Notes: a model not told the origin generated them from the sequence alone. A stretch of DNA of 17,956 nt from SFLA01 sp045533895 (GCA_045533895.1 JAZSIT010000192.1:1-17956), one strand, 5' to 3'; numbered from the stretch's first letter, positions 6,704 to 14,511 are shown. Program-made: numbers and translations.

Positions 6704-7362
6704 TATATATCCTTCCTTTCCTTTGCAATTTTTACAATTCTGCTTGTTCCCAGACGGGATGCGCCAAGACGCAAAAACTCTTCGGCGTCATCTATGGAAG
6801 AAATTCCGCCAGCCGCTTTTATCAAAAGCGTTTCGGGACAATTCTGTGCCATAAGTTCCACTGCGTGGAAGGTTGCGCCGCCTTTGCTGAATCCCGTGGA
6901 GGTTTTAATATACTCCGCACCGCTTTTGGCAACTATATCACACATACGGATAATCTCATCGTCTGTAAGCAGGCAGATTTCGATAATAACCTTTAACAGC
7001 TTTTCACCGCAAGCGGCTTTAACTGTTTTTATTTCGTCAAGTATATCATCCCACCTACTGTCCTTTACCATACCAACGTTTATTACCATATCTATCTCGT
7101 CAGCACCGCACAAAACGGCGTCCTGCGCCTCGTACGCTTTAACAGCGGCGGAACTATAACCGTTGGGAAAGCCGATAACTGTGCAGATGGGCAATTTTTC
7201 CCCTACGTATTCCTTTGCGTCCTTAACATAGCAAGGGGGAATACAGACCGACGCGCATCCGAAACGGATACCGTCATCACACAAAGCAAATATCTCCGCC
7301 TTGGTGGCAGTGGTGGAAAGCAAAGTGTGATCGCACTTTGAAAGAATGTTTTTTATATCCAT
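6703..7362 (-). CDS. deoC: Deoxyribose-phosphate aldolase
   Basis: It cleaves 2-deoxyribose-5-phosphate to acetaldehyde and glyceraldehyde-3-phosphate, bringing deoxynucleoside sugar into glycolysis. The product has 219 residues, normal for the Bacillota form. Class I aldolase signatures are visible: EIDMVINVG with Asp91, EYIKTSTGF with the Schiff-base Lys153, and IKAAGGI with Lys182. The ATG at 7360-7362 is chosen because GGAGGT lies 9 nt upstream; a TTG at 7383 in the same frame lies in the -10 region of the promoter and is rejected. It heads a two-gene unit with deoD behind a perfect promoter. No DeoR-type regulator is in the window. Confidence 0.95.
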   Translation of the reverse strand: MDIKNILSKCDHTLLSTTATKAEIFALCDDGIRFGCASVCIPPCYVKDAKEYVGEKLPICTVIGFPNGYSSAAVKAYEAQDAVLCGADEIDMVINVGMVKDSRWDDILDEIKTVKAACGEKLLKVIIEICLLTDDEIIRMCDIVAKSGAEYIKTSTGFSKGGATFHAVELMAQNCPETLLIKAAGGISSIDDAEEFLRLGASRLGTSRIVKIAKERKDI

Positions 7363-7382
7363 AATAATATACCTCCAAAGCA

Positions 7383-7411
7383 ATTATAAATGTTAGTTAC
7401 TCTTTTGTCAA
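7383..7411 (-). promoter_or_regulatory. Perfect-consensus sigma-A promoter of deoCD
   Basis: The minus strand reads TTGACA (7406-7411), a 17 bp spacer and TATAAT (7383-7388). The predicted start is near 7376, right at the GGAGGT ribosome binding site, so the leader is only about 14-15 nt. The -35 element touches the U tract of the upstream terminator. Confidence 0.85.
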
Positions 7412-7452
7412 GAAAAAGAGACCCCTGCGTGCCATACGGAACACAGGGGGTC
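7411..7452 (-). terminator. Intrinsic terminator of the SBP4-SBP3 operon
   Basis: On the minus strand GACCCCCTGTG... folds back on ...CGCAGGGGTC (7420-7452) with a bulged C and G-U pairs, followed by TCTCTTTTTCTT. It starts 17 bp past the SBP3 stop codon and insulates deoCD. Confidence 0.8.
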
Positions 7453-7469
7453 AAGCAAATTATAACAAA

Positions 7470-8945
7470 TTAGTCCTCAAGGAACTGGTCGATGGTTGCG
7501 CCCATCTGGGAGTTGAACACATCCTCATGAGAAGAAACGAAAGAGGTAAGTCCCTCGCCGCCGGTCTTAAGGCAGTTGTTGTACCACTGGATACAGTCAT
7601 CCCAGTTGAATACGATAGAGATATCAACAAGACGGTTGGAGAAGAGGATATCCAGCATATCTGCTGCGTTATCATCGTTAAGAGCACGCTTGTTTTTAAG
7701 AGTTCTTTCGTAATATTCGGGAGTGATGTACTCTCTTGCGGACCAAGCCATTGCTTCAAGAGCGAAGGTTACGAAATCGGTATTTTCGCAGTTTTCCTTA
7801 ATAGCAACACACTGGAACCAATAGGGGTTGGTAGCGGAAGCATAGTTTGCCTGTTCTTTATCAAACTTGGGAACGGGAAGAATACCGTATTTTACTTCGG
7901 AATCACGAAGTTCGGGGCTGTTAACCACGTCGATGGTGGTAACGCGGAAGAGAGCCTGACCCTTAACAAAGTTTTCAACAACGGACGAATCGGACCAAGT
8001 GGTGAAATACTCGGTATAGGTGCAGTGGTCATGATCGCTGATAATGGTATCATATACCTTGGAGAAAGCGGTAAAGTTACGCTCGTTAAGCATAGCAAGC
8101 TGAGGGATATCGTTTTCATCCTTAATAACCTGAGGGCAGTCAGCGCCAACTACGAGAGTATATGTATCAAAAGCAGCCATTACGGAGCCCCAGATATCGC
8201 CTGCTGTATGGGTCATCTTGCCGTCGCCGTCTTCAACAGCAGCAGCCTTTGCCATTTCATAAAAAACATCGATAGTCCACTCGCCGTCGCGTACAAGCTG
8301 TGCGGGGTTATCCAAATTGTTGTTTTCAAGAATTTCCATATTGTAAACAACACATCTGGTGTTTTCGTCGTCCATCATAAGAATATCGCCGGTAGAGAAG
8401 TAAAGTTTGCCTGCAATAGACATATCTTCGTTTGCGGCAACGTCCCACCATTCCTTATCAAGGTTGAGGTGAGAATCTTCGATAGAGTAAAGGTCCATAA
8501 AGAAGCCTTCTGCTGCGAGAGTGCCGAGGGTGGAAAGACCGGTGATGATAACATCATAATCATCCTGGTTAGTAGCTCTGTCGTCCTGAACCTTCTTAAG
8601 GAAAGGATCCCAAGCGGCAGACCAGATGGTCTTGATCTCGATACCGTAAGCTTCCTTAAGCTTCTGGTTACGCTCGTAAGCTGCATCGTTTACGGGCTCG
8701 CCGGTGCTTGCATCAGGGTCGATAGCTTCTTTGCAGAATGCGTGGAAAGAATCTGCGGTATCGCCTGCGGAAGCAAGGATGGTCAGAGTTCCCTCATATT
8801 CCCTTGTTTCACCAAGGTGAGGAACGTAAGCGTTGGAGGTGACGGATACTTCTTTGGACTCATCGTCTCCGGTGTTGTTACAAGAACAAAGCACTACGGA
8901 AAGAGCCATGAGCACAACAAGAAGTATGCATACTGTCTTTTTCAT
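7470..8945 (-). CDS. Extracellular solute-binding lipoprotein, SBP3
   Basis: A 491-residue lipoprotein whose signal peptide MKKTVCILLVVLMALSVVLC is nearly the same as that of SBP4; the lipobox LCSC gives Cys22. Shared family blocks are YVPHLGET (40-47), DDYDVIITGL, AAEGFFMDL, EWWD, KLYFSTGDI, LVRDGEWTID, YGILPVPKFDKEQ, REYITPEYYERTLKNKR, MLDILFSNR and FNWDDCIQWYN. A degraded calcium-loop-like DGDGKM sits at 239-244. The ATG at 8943-8945 is preferred by AAAGGAG and by matching the SBP4 start. An in-frame ATG at 8982-8984 also has an AAGGA upstream and would add a basic 13-residue extension, so it remains an alternative. It is second in the operon, 42 bp after SBP4. The ligand is unknown. Confidence 0.8.
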   Translation of the reverse strand: MKKTVCILLVVLMALSVVLCSCNNTGDDESKEVSVTSNAYVPHLGETREYEGTLTILASAGDTADSFHAFCKEAIDPDASTGEPVNDAAYERNQKLKEAYGIEIKTIWSAAWDPFLKKVQDDRATNQDDYDVIITGLSTLGTLAAEGFFMDLYSIEDSHLNLDKEWWDVAANEDMSIAGKLYFSTGDILMMDDENTRCVVYNMEILENNNLDNPAQLVRDGEWTIDVFYEMAKAAAVEDGDGKMTHTAGDIWGSVMAAFDTYTLVVGADCPQVIKDENDIPQLAMLNERNFTAFSKVYDTIISDHDHCTYTEYFTTWSDSSVVENFVKGQALFRVTTIDVVNSPELRDSEVKYGILPVPKFDKEQANYASATNPYWFQCVAIKENCENTDFVTFALEAMAWSAREYITPEYYERTLKNKRALNDDNAADMLDILFSNRLVDISIVFNWDDCIQWYNNCLKTGGEGLTSFVSSHEDVFNSQMGATIDQFLED

Positions 8946-8987
8946 TTGTGTTTTTCTCCTTTTATATTTTTTATTAAGAGACATTAT

Positions 8988-10460
8988 TTAGTCCTTGGTA
9001 AAGAACGTCAAGGTCTTTTCCATTTCAAAATTAAACTGGTCCTCTTCGGATTCAACAAGGCTGGCAAGCCCATTGGTGCCCTGAGTAAGAACACGGTTGT
9101 AATACTGAATGCAATCATCCCAGTTATAACAGATAGAAACGTCTGCTATACGGTTGGAGAATATGATATCAAGCATTTCTGCGGAATCATCGTCATCAAG
9201 AATACGCTTGTTTTTAAGCGTTCTGTCGTAATATTCGGGGGTTATGTATTCTCTGCCCGTCCAAGCCATAGCTTCCAGTGCGAAGGTTACGAAATCCACG
9301 TCCTCACAGCTTTCCTTAATGGATACAGCGTGGAACTGATAAGGATTGATGGTGGTGCAATAAGTTTCCTGCTCTTCGTCGAACATGGGAATGGGAAGAA
9401 TTCCGTAGCGGATATCCGCCTCGCGGAGAGACTGTCCGTTTACCGCGCTGATGGTGATGGTATAGAACAAGGACTGGCCAAGCTCGAAATTGCGGCAAAC
9501 AACACCTGCGTCAGGGTCGTTCCAAGCGTAATACTGCTCGGTATATGCGGTGGTCTCTCTGTCGGTACAGATCTCCCAAACCTTCTCAAAGGCTTCAAAG
9601 TTTCTGGTGTCCATCATTGCAAGACGGGGGATATCGTCCTGGTCCTTGGAAACCAGAGGACAGTCGGAACCGAGAATGAGAGTATAGCTCTCAAAGCTTG
9701 CCTGAACAAGACCCCAAACATCCTCACCGGTAACGGTCATCTTACCGTCGCCGTCACCTTCGTGAGAAACAATCTTTGCCATTTCGTACAGCGCGTCAAG
9801 TGTCCATTTGTGGTCATAAACCAGCTGGGCAGGGCTGTCAAGCTGATTTTCCTCTATGAGATCCTTGTTGTAAAGAATACAACGGGTGCTTTCATCATCC
9901 AGCATAACGATATCGCCGGTAGCGAAATACAGTTTGCCTGCTACGGACATGTCTTCGTTAAAGGGCTGGTCCCACCAAGGCTGGTCAAGATTGAGGTTGG
10001 AACCCTCAAGAGAATTCAAGTCAAGGAAAAATCCCTCTGCCGCAAGAGTACACAAGGTCTGAAGACCGGTTACTACAACGTCATAATCGTCCATACCGGT
10101 AGCCTTATCCTCCCGCGCACGCGCAAGAAAAGCATCTGCAGCGTCTTCCCAAATGGTTTCTATGGTGAAGCCGTAATTTGCCTCAAGCTGAAGATTACGT
10201 TCAAAAGAAGCGTCGTTTACAGGCTCGTTGGTAATCTCGGTAGCGTTGAACGCCTCTTGGGCAAAGCTATGGTTCTTATTACTTGTAAGAATTTTAAGTA
10301 CCTTGCCGTTGTGAGCCTTGGTCTCGCCCAAATGAGGAACATATGACGTAGGTCCCGCAGAAACCTCAGGCACAGATTCTTCGGGAACGCTGTTGCAAGA
10401 GCAAAGCACTGCGGAAAGTAACGTAAGCACAACGAGAAGAATGCATACTGTCTTTTTCAT
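8988..10460 (-). CDS. Extracellular solute-binding lipoprotein, SBP4
   Basis: A 490-residue paralog of SBP3 with signal peptide MKKTVCILLVVLTLLSAVLC and lipobox LCSC (Cys22). It keeps YVPHLGETK, YDVVVTGLQTL, AAEGFFLDLNSLEGS, QPWWDQ, KLYFATGDIVMLDD, LVYDHKWTLD, YGILPIPMFDEEQ, REYITPEYYDRTLKNKR and MLDIIFSNR. An acidic loop DGDGK (236-240) sits where SBP2 has its EF-hand-like motif. SBP3 and SBP4 are closer to each other than to SBP1 and SBP2, which carry the CTHC block absent here. The ATG is preceded by AAGGAG at 9 nt. It is the first gene after a consensus promoter and a long structured leader. No permease is encoded nearby. Confidence 0.82.
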   Translation of the reverse strand: MKKTVCILLVVLTLLSAVLCSCNSVPEESVPEVSAGPTSYVPHLGETKAHNGKVLKILTSNKNHSFAQEAFNATEITNEPVNDASFERNLQLEANYGFTIETIWEDAADAFLARAREDKATGMDDYDVVVTGLQTLCTLAAEGFFLDLNSLEGSNLNLDQPWWDQPFNEDMSVAGKLYFATGDIVMLDDESTRCILYNKDLIEENQLDSPAQLVYDHKWTLDALYEMAKIVSHEGDGDGKMTVTGEDVWGLVQASFESYTLILGSDCPLVSKDQDDIPRLAMMDTRNFEAFEKVWEICTDRETTAYTEQYYAWNDPDAGVVCRNFELGQSLFYTITISAVNGQSLREADIRYGILPIPMFDEEQETYCTTINPYQFHAVSIKESCEDVDFVTFALEAMAWTGREYITPEYYDRTLKNKRILDDDDSAEMLDIIFSNRIADVSICYNWDDCIQYYNRVLTQGTNGLASLVESEEDQFNFEMEKTLTFFTKD

Positions 10461-10491
10461 TTGCCGTTTCTCCTTACTGAAATAATGTTAT

Positions 10492-10511
10492 ATAACAAAT
10501 CACTTTGTTAT
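10492..10511. promoter_or_regulatory. Inverted repeat in the SBP4 leader
   Basis: ATAACAAA and TTTGTTAT form perfect 8 bp arms around TCAC, about 30 bp before the SBP4 start codon. It could be an operator or a third leader hairpin. The overlapping TGTTATATAACA adds further symmetry. Confidence 0.35.
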
Positions 10512-10525
10512 CACTATTAAAACTA

Positions 10526-10575
10526 TTTAGTAGGATACTTTGGTATCCTACTAAACACAGAGGGGTACCCCTCTG
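10526..10575. promoter_or_regulatory. Two adjacent perfect hairpins in the SBP4 leader
   Basis: A 13 bp perfect stem (TTTAGTAGGATAC and its complement, loop 10539-10542, total 10526-10555) lies 2 bp from an 18 bp perfect palindrome CAGAGGGGTACCCCTCTG (10558-10575). They lie between the asnB stop and SBP4, downstream of the promoter at 10631-10659. They could end asnB transcripts, stabilise the SBP mRNA, or attenuate it. The minus-strand U tract is weak (TAGTTTTAATAG), so simple termination is not certain. Confidence 0.6.
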
Positions 10576-10630
10576 CTTTTTATTAAATTGTGAAAAAACG
10601 CATAATACGCGGAATTATAATCCACCGTAT

Positions 10631-10659
10631 ATTATACTTTATTATTGGTTAATTGTCAA
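10631..10659 (-). promoter_or_regulatory. Perfect-consensus sigma-A promoter of the SBP4-SBP3 operon
   Basis: The minus strand reads TTGACA (10654-10659), a 17 bp spacer and TATAAT (10631-10636). It lies 17 bp past the asnB stop and gives a predicted leader of about 164 nt before SBP4. Confidence 0.8.
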
Positions 10660-10675
10660 TAGCAAAGCGTATGCG

Positions 10676-12532
10676 CTATCTCTTAACAAAAAACTCTTTA
10701 TACCACAGCAGGAATGAATATATCATCCAAATCTTGCGCATATTGTGTTTTCCCGCCTTGTGGGTATCCAGCAGTCTCATAAGCTCGTCTGTATCAAAGA
10801 ACAGCTTTGCGTTTTCGCCCGTGAATTCGGATTTAACCGTTTCGTAATACTCGTCCTGACGCAACAGCTCATCAAGAGGCACAGGGAAGCCGCGTTTTAC
10901 CATTTTTGCACTGCGCTCGGGAATATGCCTTGCAGCAGCGTGGCGGAGCGCGGACTTGGTCTGCTCCTTGTTTGCGCGGTAGGGCGCAGGAATCATCATA
11001 GCGGTTTCCAGCACCTTTTTATCAAGGAAGGGAACGCGAAGCTCCAAAGAATGTGCCATACTCATTCTGTCCGCCTTGACAAGAATATCATACGCCATCC
11101 AAACGTGGATATCCGCATACTGGGTCTGGGATGCGGGGTCAAGATGGGAGACCTTATCAAACACAGCCTTGGATGCCAAAGCAGGATTTTCTATAGCCGG
11201 ATGGTCCTTAAGCACCGCAGAAGCGGATGCGGAATTAAAAACATAGTTGGCGCGGGCATATCTTTCCCAAGGCTCTTTTGCGCCTGCGGTAATAAAATGC
11301 TTGCCCTTGAAGTTGGGAAGCACGCTTGCCACTCCCGCCAAAGCCTTTCTGATAAAACGGGGTACTTTTTGATATCTGCCAAAGTGCCACTCACTCTGGT
11401 ACAAGGGATAACCGCCGAAAAGCTCGTCTGCACCCTCACCGGAAAGGACAACCTTAACGTATTTGGACGCCGTCTCCGCAAGGAAGAAAAGCGGTATCTC
11501 CGAGGGATTGGAAAGAGGCTCGTCAAGAAAATACTGTATATCCGAAGCGCGGGTGAAAAACTGCTCGTCCTTCATAACGGTGGGGATATTGGGAAGTCCC
11601 ACAGCAGATGCGAAAATAGCCGCATCCTGCAGTTCGCTTACCTTTTCCCTCTCGTAGCCGATAGAGAAGGTCTTTACAGGCTCGCCGGTAATCTCCTCGT
11701 TGCGTGCGGAAACCGCCTTTGCAACCATAGAAGAATCCACGCCGGAGGAAAGGAAGCAGCCCACCTCTACGTCAGCGATACGGTGGGCTTCAACGCTTTC
11801 GGAAAAGACCTTGTTTATCTCGTCAGCCCAGTCGTCCATACTGCCCTTCTCGCTGATATTCCACATTATATCGTAATATTTCTTTATATTCAGTTGACCG
11901 TTTTTATATGTGAAAAAGTGTCCGCCCTCAAGACGGTACACGTTTTTGAACATAGTCTCCTCCCCTACCGTATACTCATAGGTAAGATATTGGGGGAGTT
12001 TTTGAGCGTTGAACTCTTTAACAAAATCGGGGTGAGGCAAAAAGGATTTTATCTCACTGCCGAAAATAAAGCTTTTTTCGTCCTTGTAATAATAAAAGGG
12101 CTTTATACCAAAAATATCACGGCAGCCGAAAAGACTGTTATCCGTCTTATCCCAGATAACAAAGGCGTACATACCCCTTAACATTTCGGGCAGTTTTTCG
12201 CCGTATTCCTCGTATCCGTGGAGGACTACCTCGCTGTCGGACCCCGAAACAAAGGTGTGCCCTGCCGCAACCAATTTTTCACGTATCTCGCGGAAATTAT
12301 ATACCTCGCCGTTAAAGACCAGCACCTTGGTGCTGTCCTCGTTTTTCATAGGCTGTGCGCCGGATGCAAGGTCGATTATGGAAAGACGGCGAAAACCCAG
12401 TGCTACACCGTCATCCACGTAATATCCCTCATCGTCAGGACCGCGGTGGATAATGGTATCCGCCATGGATTTTATAATTCTTCCGTCCTCATCGCGCTTT
12501 TCGGTTATTTTATATCCTACGAATCCGCACAT
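10676..12532 (-). CDS. asnB: Asparagine synthetase (glutamine-hydrolysing) family; probable AsnH-like D-Asp amidotransferase
   Basis: The 618 residues contain an N-terminal class II glutaminase domain with nucleophile Cys2 (MCGFVGY), FRRLSI (47-52), FNGEVYN (73-79) and GSDSE (97-101). The C-terminal synthetase domain has the pyrophosphate loop LSSGVDSS (261-268) and LSGEGADELFGGY (363-375). The family moves glutamine ammonia to an aspartyl carboxylate activated by ATP. The ATG follows the racemase stop by 6 bp, with AGGT before it. In Lactococcus lactis a member of this family, AsnH, amidates the D-Asp of the peptidoglycan cross-bridge. The operon with a D-Asp-ligase-like enzyme and an aspartate racemase makes that role more likely here than free L-asparagine synthesis, but this is inference from context. 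Confidence 0.9.
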   Translation of the reverse strand: MCGFVGYKITEKRDEDGRIIKSMADTIIHRGPDDEGYYVDDGVALGFRRLSIIDLASGAQPMKNEDSTKVLVFNGEVYNFREIREKLVAAGHTFVSGSDSEVVLHGYEEYGEKLPEMLRGMYAFVIWDKTDNSLFGCRDIFGIKPFYYYKDEKSFIFGSEIKSFLPHPDFVKEFNAQKLPQYLTYEYTVGEETMFKNVYRLEGGHFFTYKNGQLNIKKYYDIMWNISEKGSMDDWADEINKVFSESVEAHRIADVEVGCFLSSGVDSSMVAKAVSARNEEITGEPVKTFSIGYEREKVSELQDAAIFASAVGLPNIPTVMKDEQFFTRASDIQYFLDEPLSNPSEIPLFFLAETASKYVKVVLSGEGADELFGGYPLYQSEWHFGRYQKVPRFIRKALAGVASVLPNFKGKHFITAGAKEPWERYARANYVFNSASASAVLKDHPAIENPALASKAVFDKVSHLDPASQTQYADIHVWMAYDILVKADRMSMAHSLELRVPFLDKKVLETAMMIPAPYRANKEQTKSALRHAAARHIPERSAKMVKRGFPVPLDELLRQDEYYETVKSEFTGENAKLFFDTDELMRLLDTHKAGKHNMRKIWMIYSFLLWYKEFFVKR

Positions 12533-12538
12533 AATCTT

Positions 12539-13231
12539 TTACCTGACCTGTTTACCAATAGTTTTTATACAAGCTTCTGCAAGAACTTCCATAGCGTCAA
12601 CACAAATATCGGGGTGATTTCCACGGAAGACCAAGGAAAGCTCGGTACAACCCAAAATAATTTTCTCTGCACCCTGCTCTGTCATGTGTCTGCATATTTC
12701 ACCGAACATTACCAGATCTACGGGAGCTCCCGCTTTTACTTGGTCGTATATTACAGACATTACCATTTTCTGGTGTGTTTCATCGGGGACGACAGTTTTT
12801 ATCCCCTGCTTTTTGCAGGAAGTCTGGAAAAGTCCTGTATGAACAGTACCGTCGGTCGCCATTATGCCGACTTTCTTAACGCCGCTTTTTTTAAGATACA
12901 AGGCCGTTTCATCGGGCATGTGGAGAATCTTGGCGTCTATTTGGGGCGAATATTCATCGTACATTCCAAAAGAAGTAACGCAGGGAACGGCAATGACCGT
13001 ACAGCCCTGAGACACAAGACTTTTACCGATACGTACAATTTCATCCACGGGAGACGGATTACTTTTATCCAGCAGATACGCCGTTCTGTCCGGTATGCGG
13101 GGGAAACTGCACAACACCATATCTATATGCTCTGCATCCTTGGATGCAAGAGTTTTTTGAGTAACAAGCTCGCAGAAATAGATGCCCGCCATGGGGCCCA
13201 TTCCGCCGATAACACCGAGAATATCAGTCAT
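12539..13231 (-). CDS. Aspartate/glutamate racemase family protein (probable aspartate racemase)
   Basis: The 230 residues fit the PLP-independent Asp/Glu racemase family, which uses two cysteines to swap the alpha proton. The start MTDILGVIGGMGPMAG is the aspartate-racemase type. The catalytic pair is Cys84 (AVPCVTSF) and Cys195 (LGCTE). The first motif departs from the usual PCNTAH form: Asn becomes Val and His becomes Phe. The ATG at 13229-13231 overlaps the end of the ligase gene (ATGACTGA) and has AGAGG upstream, so the two are coupled; a longer reading from 13270 is rejected. It would supply D-Asp to the ligase encoded just before it. Other small carboxyl substrates remain possible given the altered motif. 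Confidence 0.88.
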   Translation of the reverse strand: MTDILGVIGGMGPMAGIYFCELVTQKTLASKDAEHIDMVLCSFPRIPDRTAYLLDKSNPSPVDEIVRIGKSLVSQGCTVIAVPCVTSFGMYDEYSPQIDAKILHMPDETALYLKKSGVKKVGIMATDGTVHTGLFQTSCKKQGIKTVVPDETHQKMVMSVIYDQVKAGAPVDLVMFGEICRHMTEQGAEKIILGCTELSLVFRGNHPDICVDAMEVLAEACIKTIGKQVR

Positions 13232-14450
13232 TATAGCCTCTTTTGCCGAAATGTTTTTTGTATTTTTCATAGTAGTGGTATTGCCCTGCGAAAAAGCGCA
13301 GTGTGCGCTTTAAGCCCATATCGGGCGAATACCAAGATTGACGCAGACATTTTCCTTGCTTAACAAGCTTTTTGGCTTTTGCAACCAAAGTTTTATCCGC
13401 AACGTATTTGTATATTATACCCTTGGGAACAGTTGTCCACAAGCATTCGTTGGTGGCGTAAACGCAGTCGTGAGGTTTGTTCTCATAAACGTCCTGCACC
13501 AAAAACTTTGCCAGATTATACCCTGCCGCGCAAACGAAAAAGCTGCTTCTGCCTTGGCGGGGATTGGTTTCAAAAAGCTTGTACTGACCGTCGCGGGGGT
13601 CTTTTTTCATATCTATATTTATAAAGCCGTGGTAGCCGATTTCTTCAAAGAATTTAACCAGACGGTTTTCCATCTCTCTGTCACCGCCGGAGATTATTGC
13701 AGCGTATGAGCCAATACCTTCGGGGGTATGCTCCTCCAGAAGCACGTTGCCCATACAGATCATACGGCACTTTCCGTCGTTGCCCACATAAGCGTTTACA
13801 ACACGCATTGCGCTGTCATCGCCGGGAATAAACTCCTGAATAATAAGAGTATCGCGGTAGGACGAAGAATATATCGCCTTGACCACCGCATCAAATTCCT
13901 GCTTATCCTGAATAACGAACACCTTTTTCTTGCCTGCAAAGGAGCAGTTCCAATACGCCACGCTATTGGACGCCTTTACCACCACGGGAAAACCAAAGGG
14001 AGGGACAAATCCGTCTCTCGTTTCGTAGGTCATCTCTGCGGTGCGAGGGTAAAGAAAGCCGTATTCATCGCACATTTTATAAAAGTTTTCTTTTAATGAA
14101 AGCTTCATAAGAAGGTCGTATTCGGGCACGGCAAAGCGGTACATTGGGCTTATTCTGTCCTTATTACGGCTTACAAGCTTTGTATAATTATCTCCGCAGG
14201 GAACGAGAATGAGTGTAACATCCTTGTGGGAATTATAAAACTCGGTCATTACCGCAACGAAAACATCGTCATCCTCGATATTGGGTTCGGTTTTTACCAC
14301 CTGCACAATGCGGCTGTCCGCCGTTGCGGGAAGTCTTCCCTTTCCGATAGCTACAGAGGATACGCCGTATTCTTCGTGAAAGCATCTCGCCATACCGTAT
14401 ACGTTCTGGTCACTGCCGAGGAGAACGGGTAAAAAGCCTGTATTTGCCAT
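13224..14450 (-). CDS. ATP-grasp ligase, probable D-aspartate ligase of peptidoglycan cross-bridge synthesis
   Basis: The 408 residues resemble the Enterococcus faecium D-aspartate ligase Aslfm, as I recall that sequence, from end to end. Shared blocks include FLPVLLGSDQNVYGMAR (6-22), IIQEFIPGDDS-MRV (203-217), GFINIDMK-DPRDGQYKLFE (275-294) and NPRQGRSSFFV (296-306). The ATP-grasp parts are visible: Lys159 in VVVKAS for ATP, IQEFIPGDD for the adenine strand, and Glu294/Asn296 as likely metal ligands. Aslfm joins the beta-carboxyl of D-Asp to the Lys side chain of the peptidoglycan precursor in the cytoplasm. The ATG at 14448-14450 follows GAAGGG; an in-frame ATG at 14471 would be nearly leaderless. 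It leads the ligase-racemase-asnB operon, which supports the call. Another amino-acid ligase in the same fold is the main alternative. Confidence 0.85.
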   Translation of the reverse strand: MANTGFLPVLLGSDQNVYGMARCFHEEYGVSSVAIGKGRLPATADSRIVQVVKTEPNIEDDDVFVAVMTEFYNSHKDVTLILVPCGDNYTKLVSRNKDRISPMYRFAVPEYDLLMKLSLKENFYKMCDEYGFLYPRTAEMTYETRDGFVPPFGFPVVVKASNSVAYWNCSFAGKKKVFVIQDKQEFDAVVKAIYSSSYRDTLIIQEFIPGDDSAMRVVNAYVGNDGKCRMICMGNVLLEEHTPEGIGSYAAIISGGDREMENRLVKFFEEIGYHGFINIDMKKDPRDGQYKLFETNPRQGRSSFFVCAAGYNLAKFLVQDVYENKPHDCVYATNECLWTTVPKGIIYKYVADKTLVAKAKKLVKQGKCLRQSWYSPDMGLKRTLRFFAGQYHYYEKYKKHFGKRGYND

Positions 14451-14482
14451 AATAAACCCTTCTTTACACATTTTTACAGATT

Positions 14483-14511
14483 ATTGTACCACGAAAAAGA
14501 ATATATTGCAA
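14483..14511 (-). promoter_or_regulatory. Promoter of the D-Asp ligase operon
   Basis: The minus strand reads TTGCAA (14506-14511), a 17 bp spacer and TACAAT (14483-14488), with TGG before the -10 giving an extended -10 element. The predicted start near 14476 leaves a leader of about 26 nt. Confidence 0.65.

Noticed and set aside
7527..10346. A 939-codon open reading frame on the plus strand
   Set aside because: It aligns codon for codon with the antisense of SBP3 and SBP4, which happen to be in the same frame. It stays open because the sense genes avoid TTA, CTA and TCA codons. The product is cysteine- and histidine-rich nonsense with no domain, and the minus-strand genes have clear motifs and ribosome binding sites.
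10558..10575. T-box leader suggested by GGGTACC next to asnB and the amino-acid genes
   Set aside because: The conserved T-box sequence and specifier stem are absent. The GGTACC here is simply the centre of a perfect palindrome.
13232..13270. Longer racemase reading starting at 13270
   Set aside because: It would add 13 residues before the conserved MTDILGVIGGMGP start and a long overlap with the ligase gene. The ATG at 13231 has AGAGG and a typical stop-start overlap.
10745..13363. Plus-strand frames of 478 and 381 codons over asnB and the racemase
   Set aside because: Both are in codon-for-codon antisense register with the real genes, as are those at 2496-3524, 3922-5382 and 15132-15947. 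The cause is codon bias, not coding.
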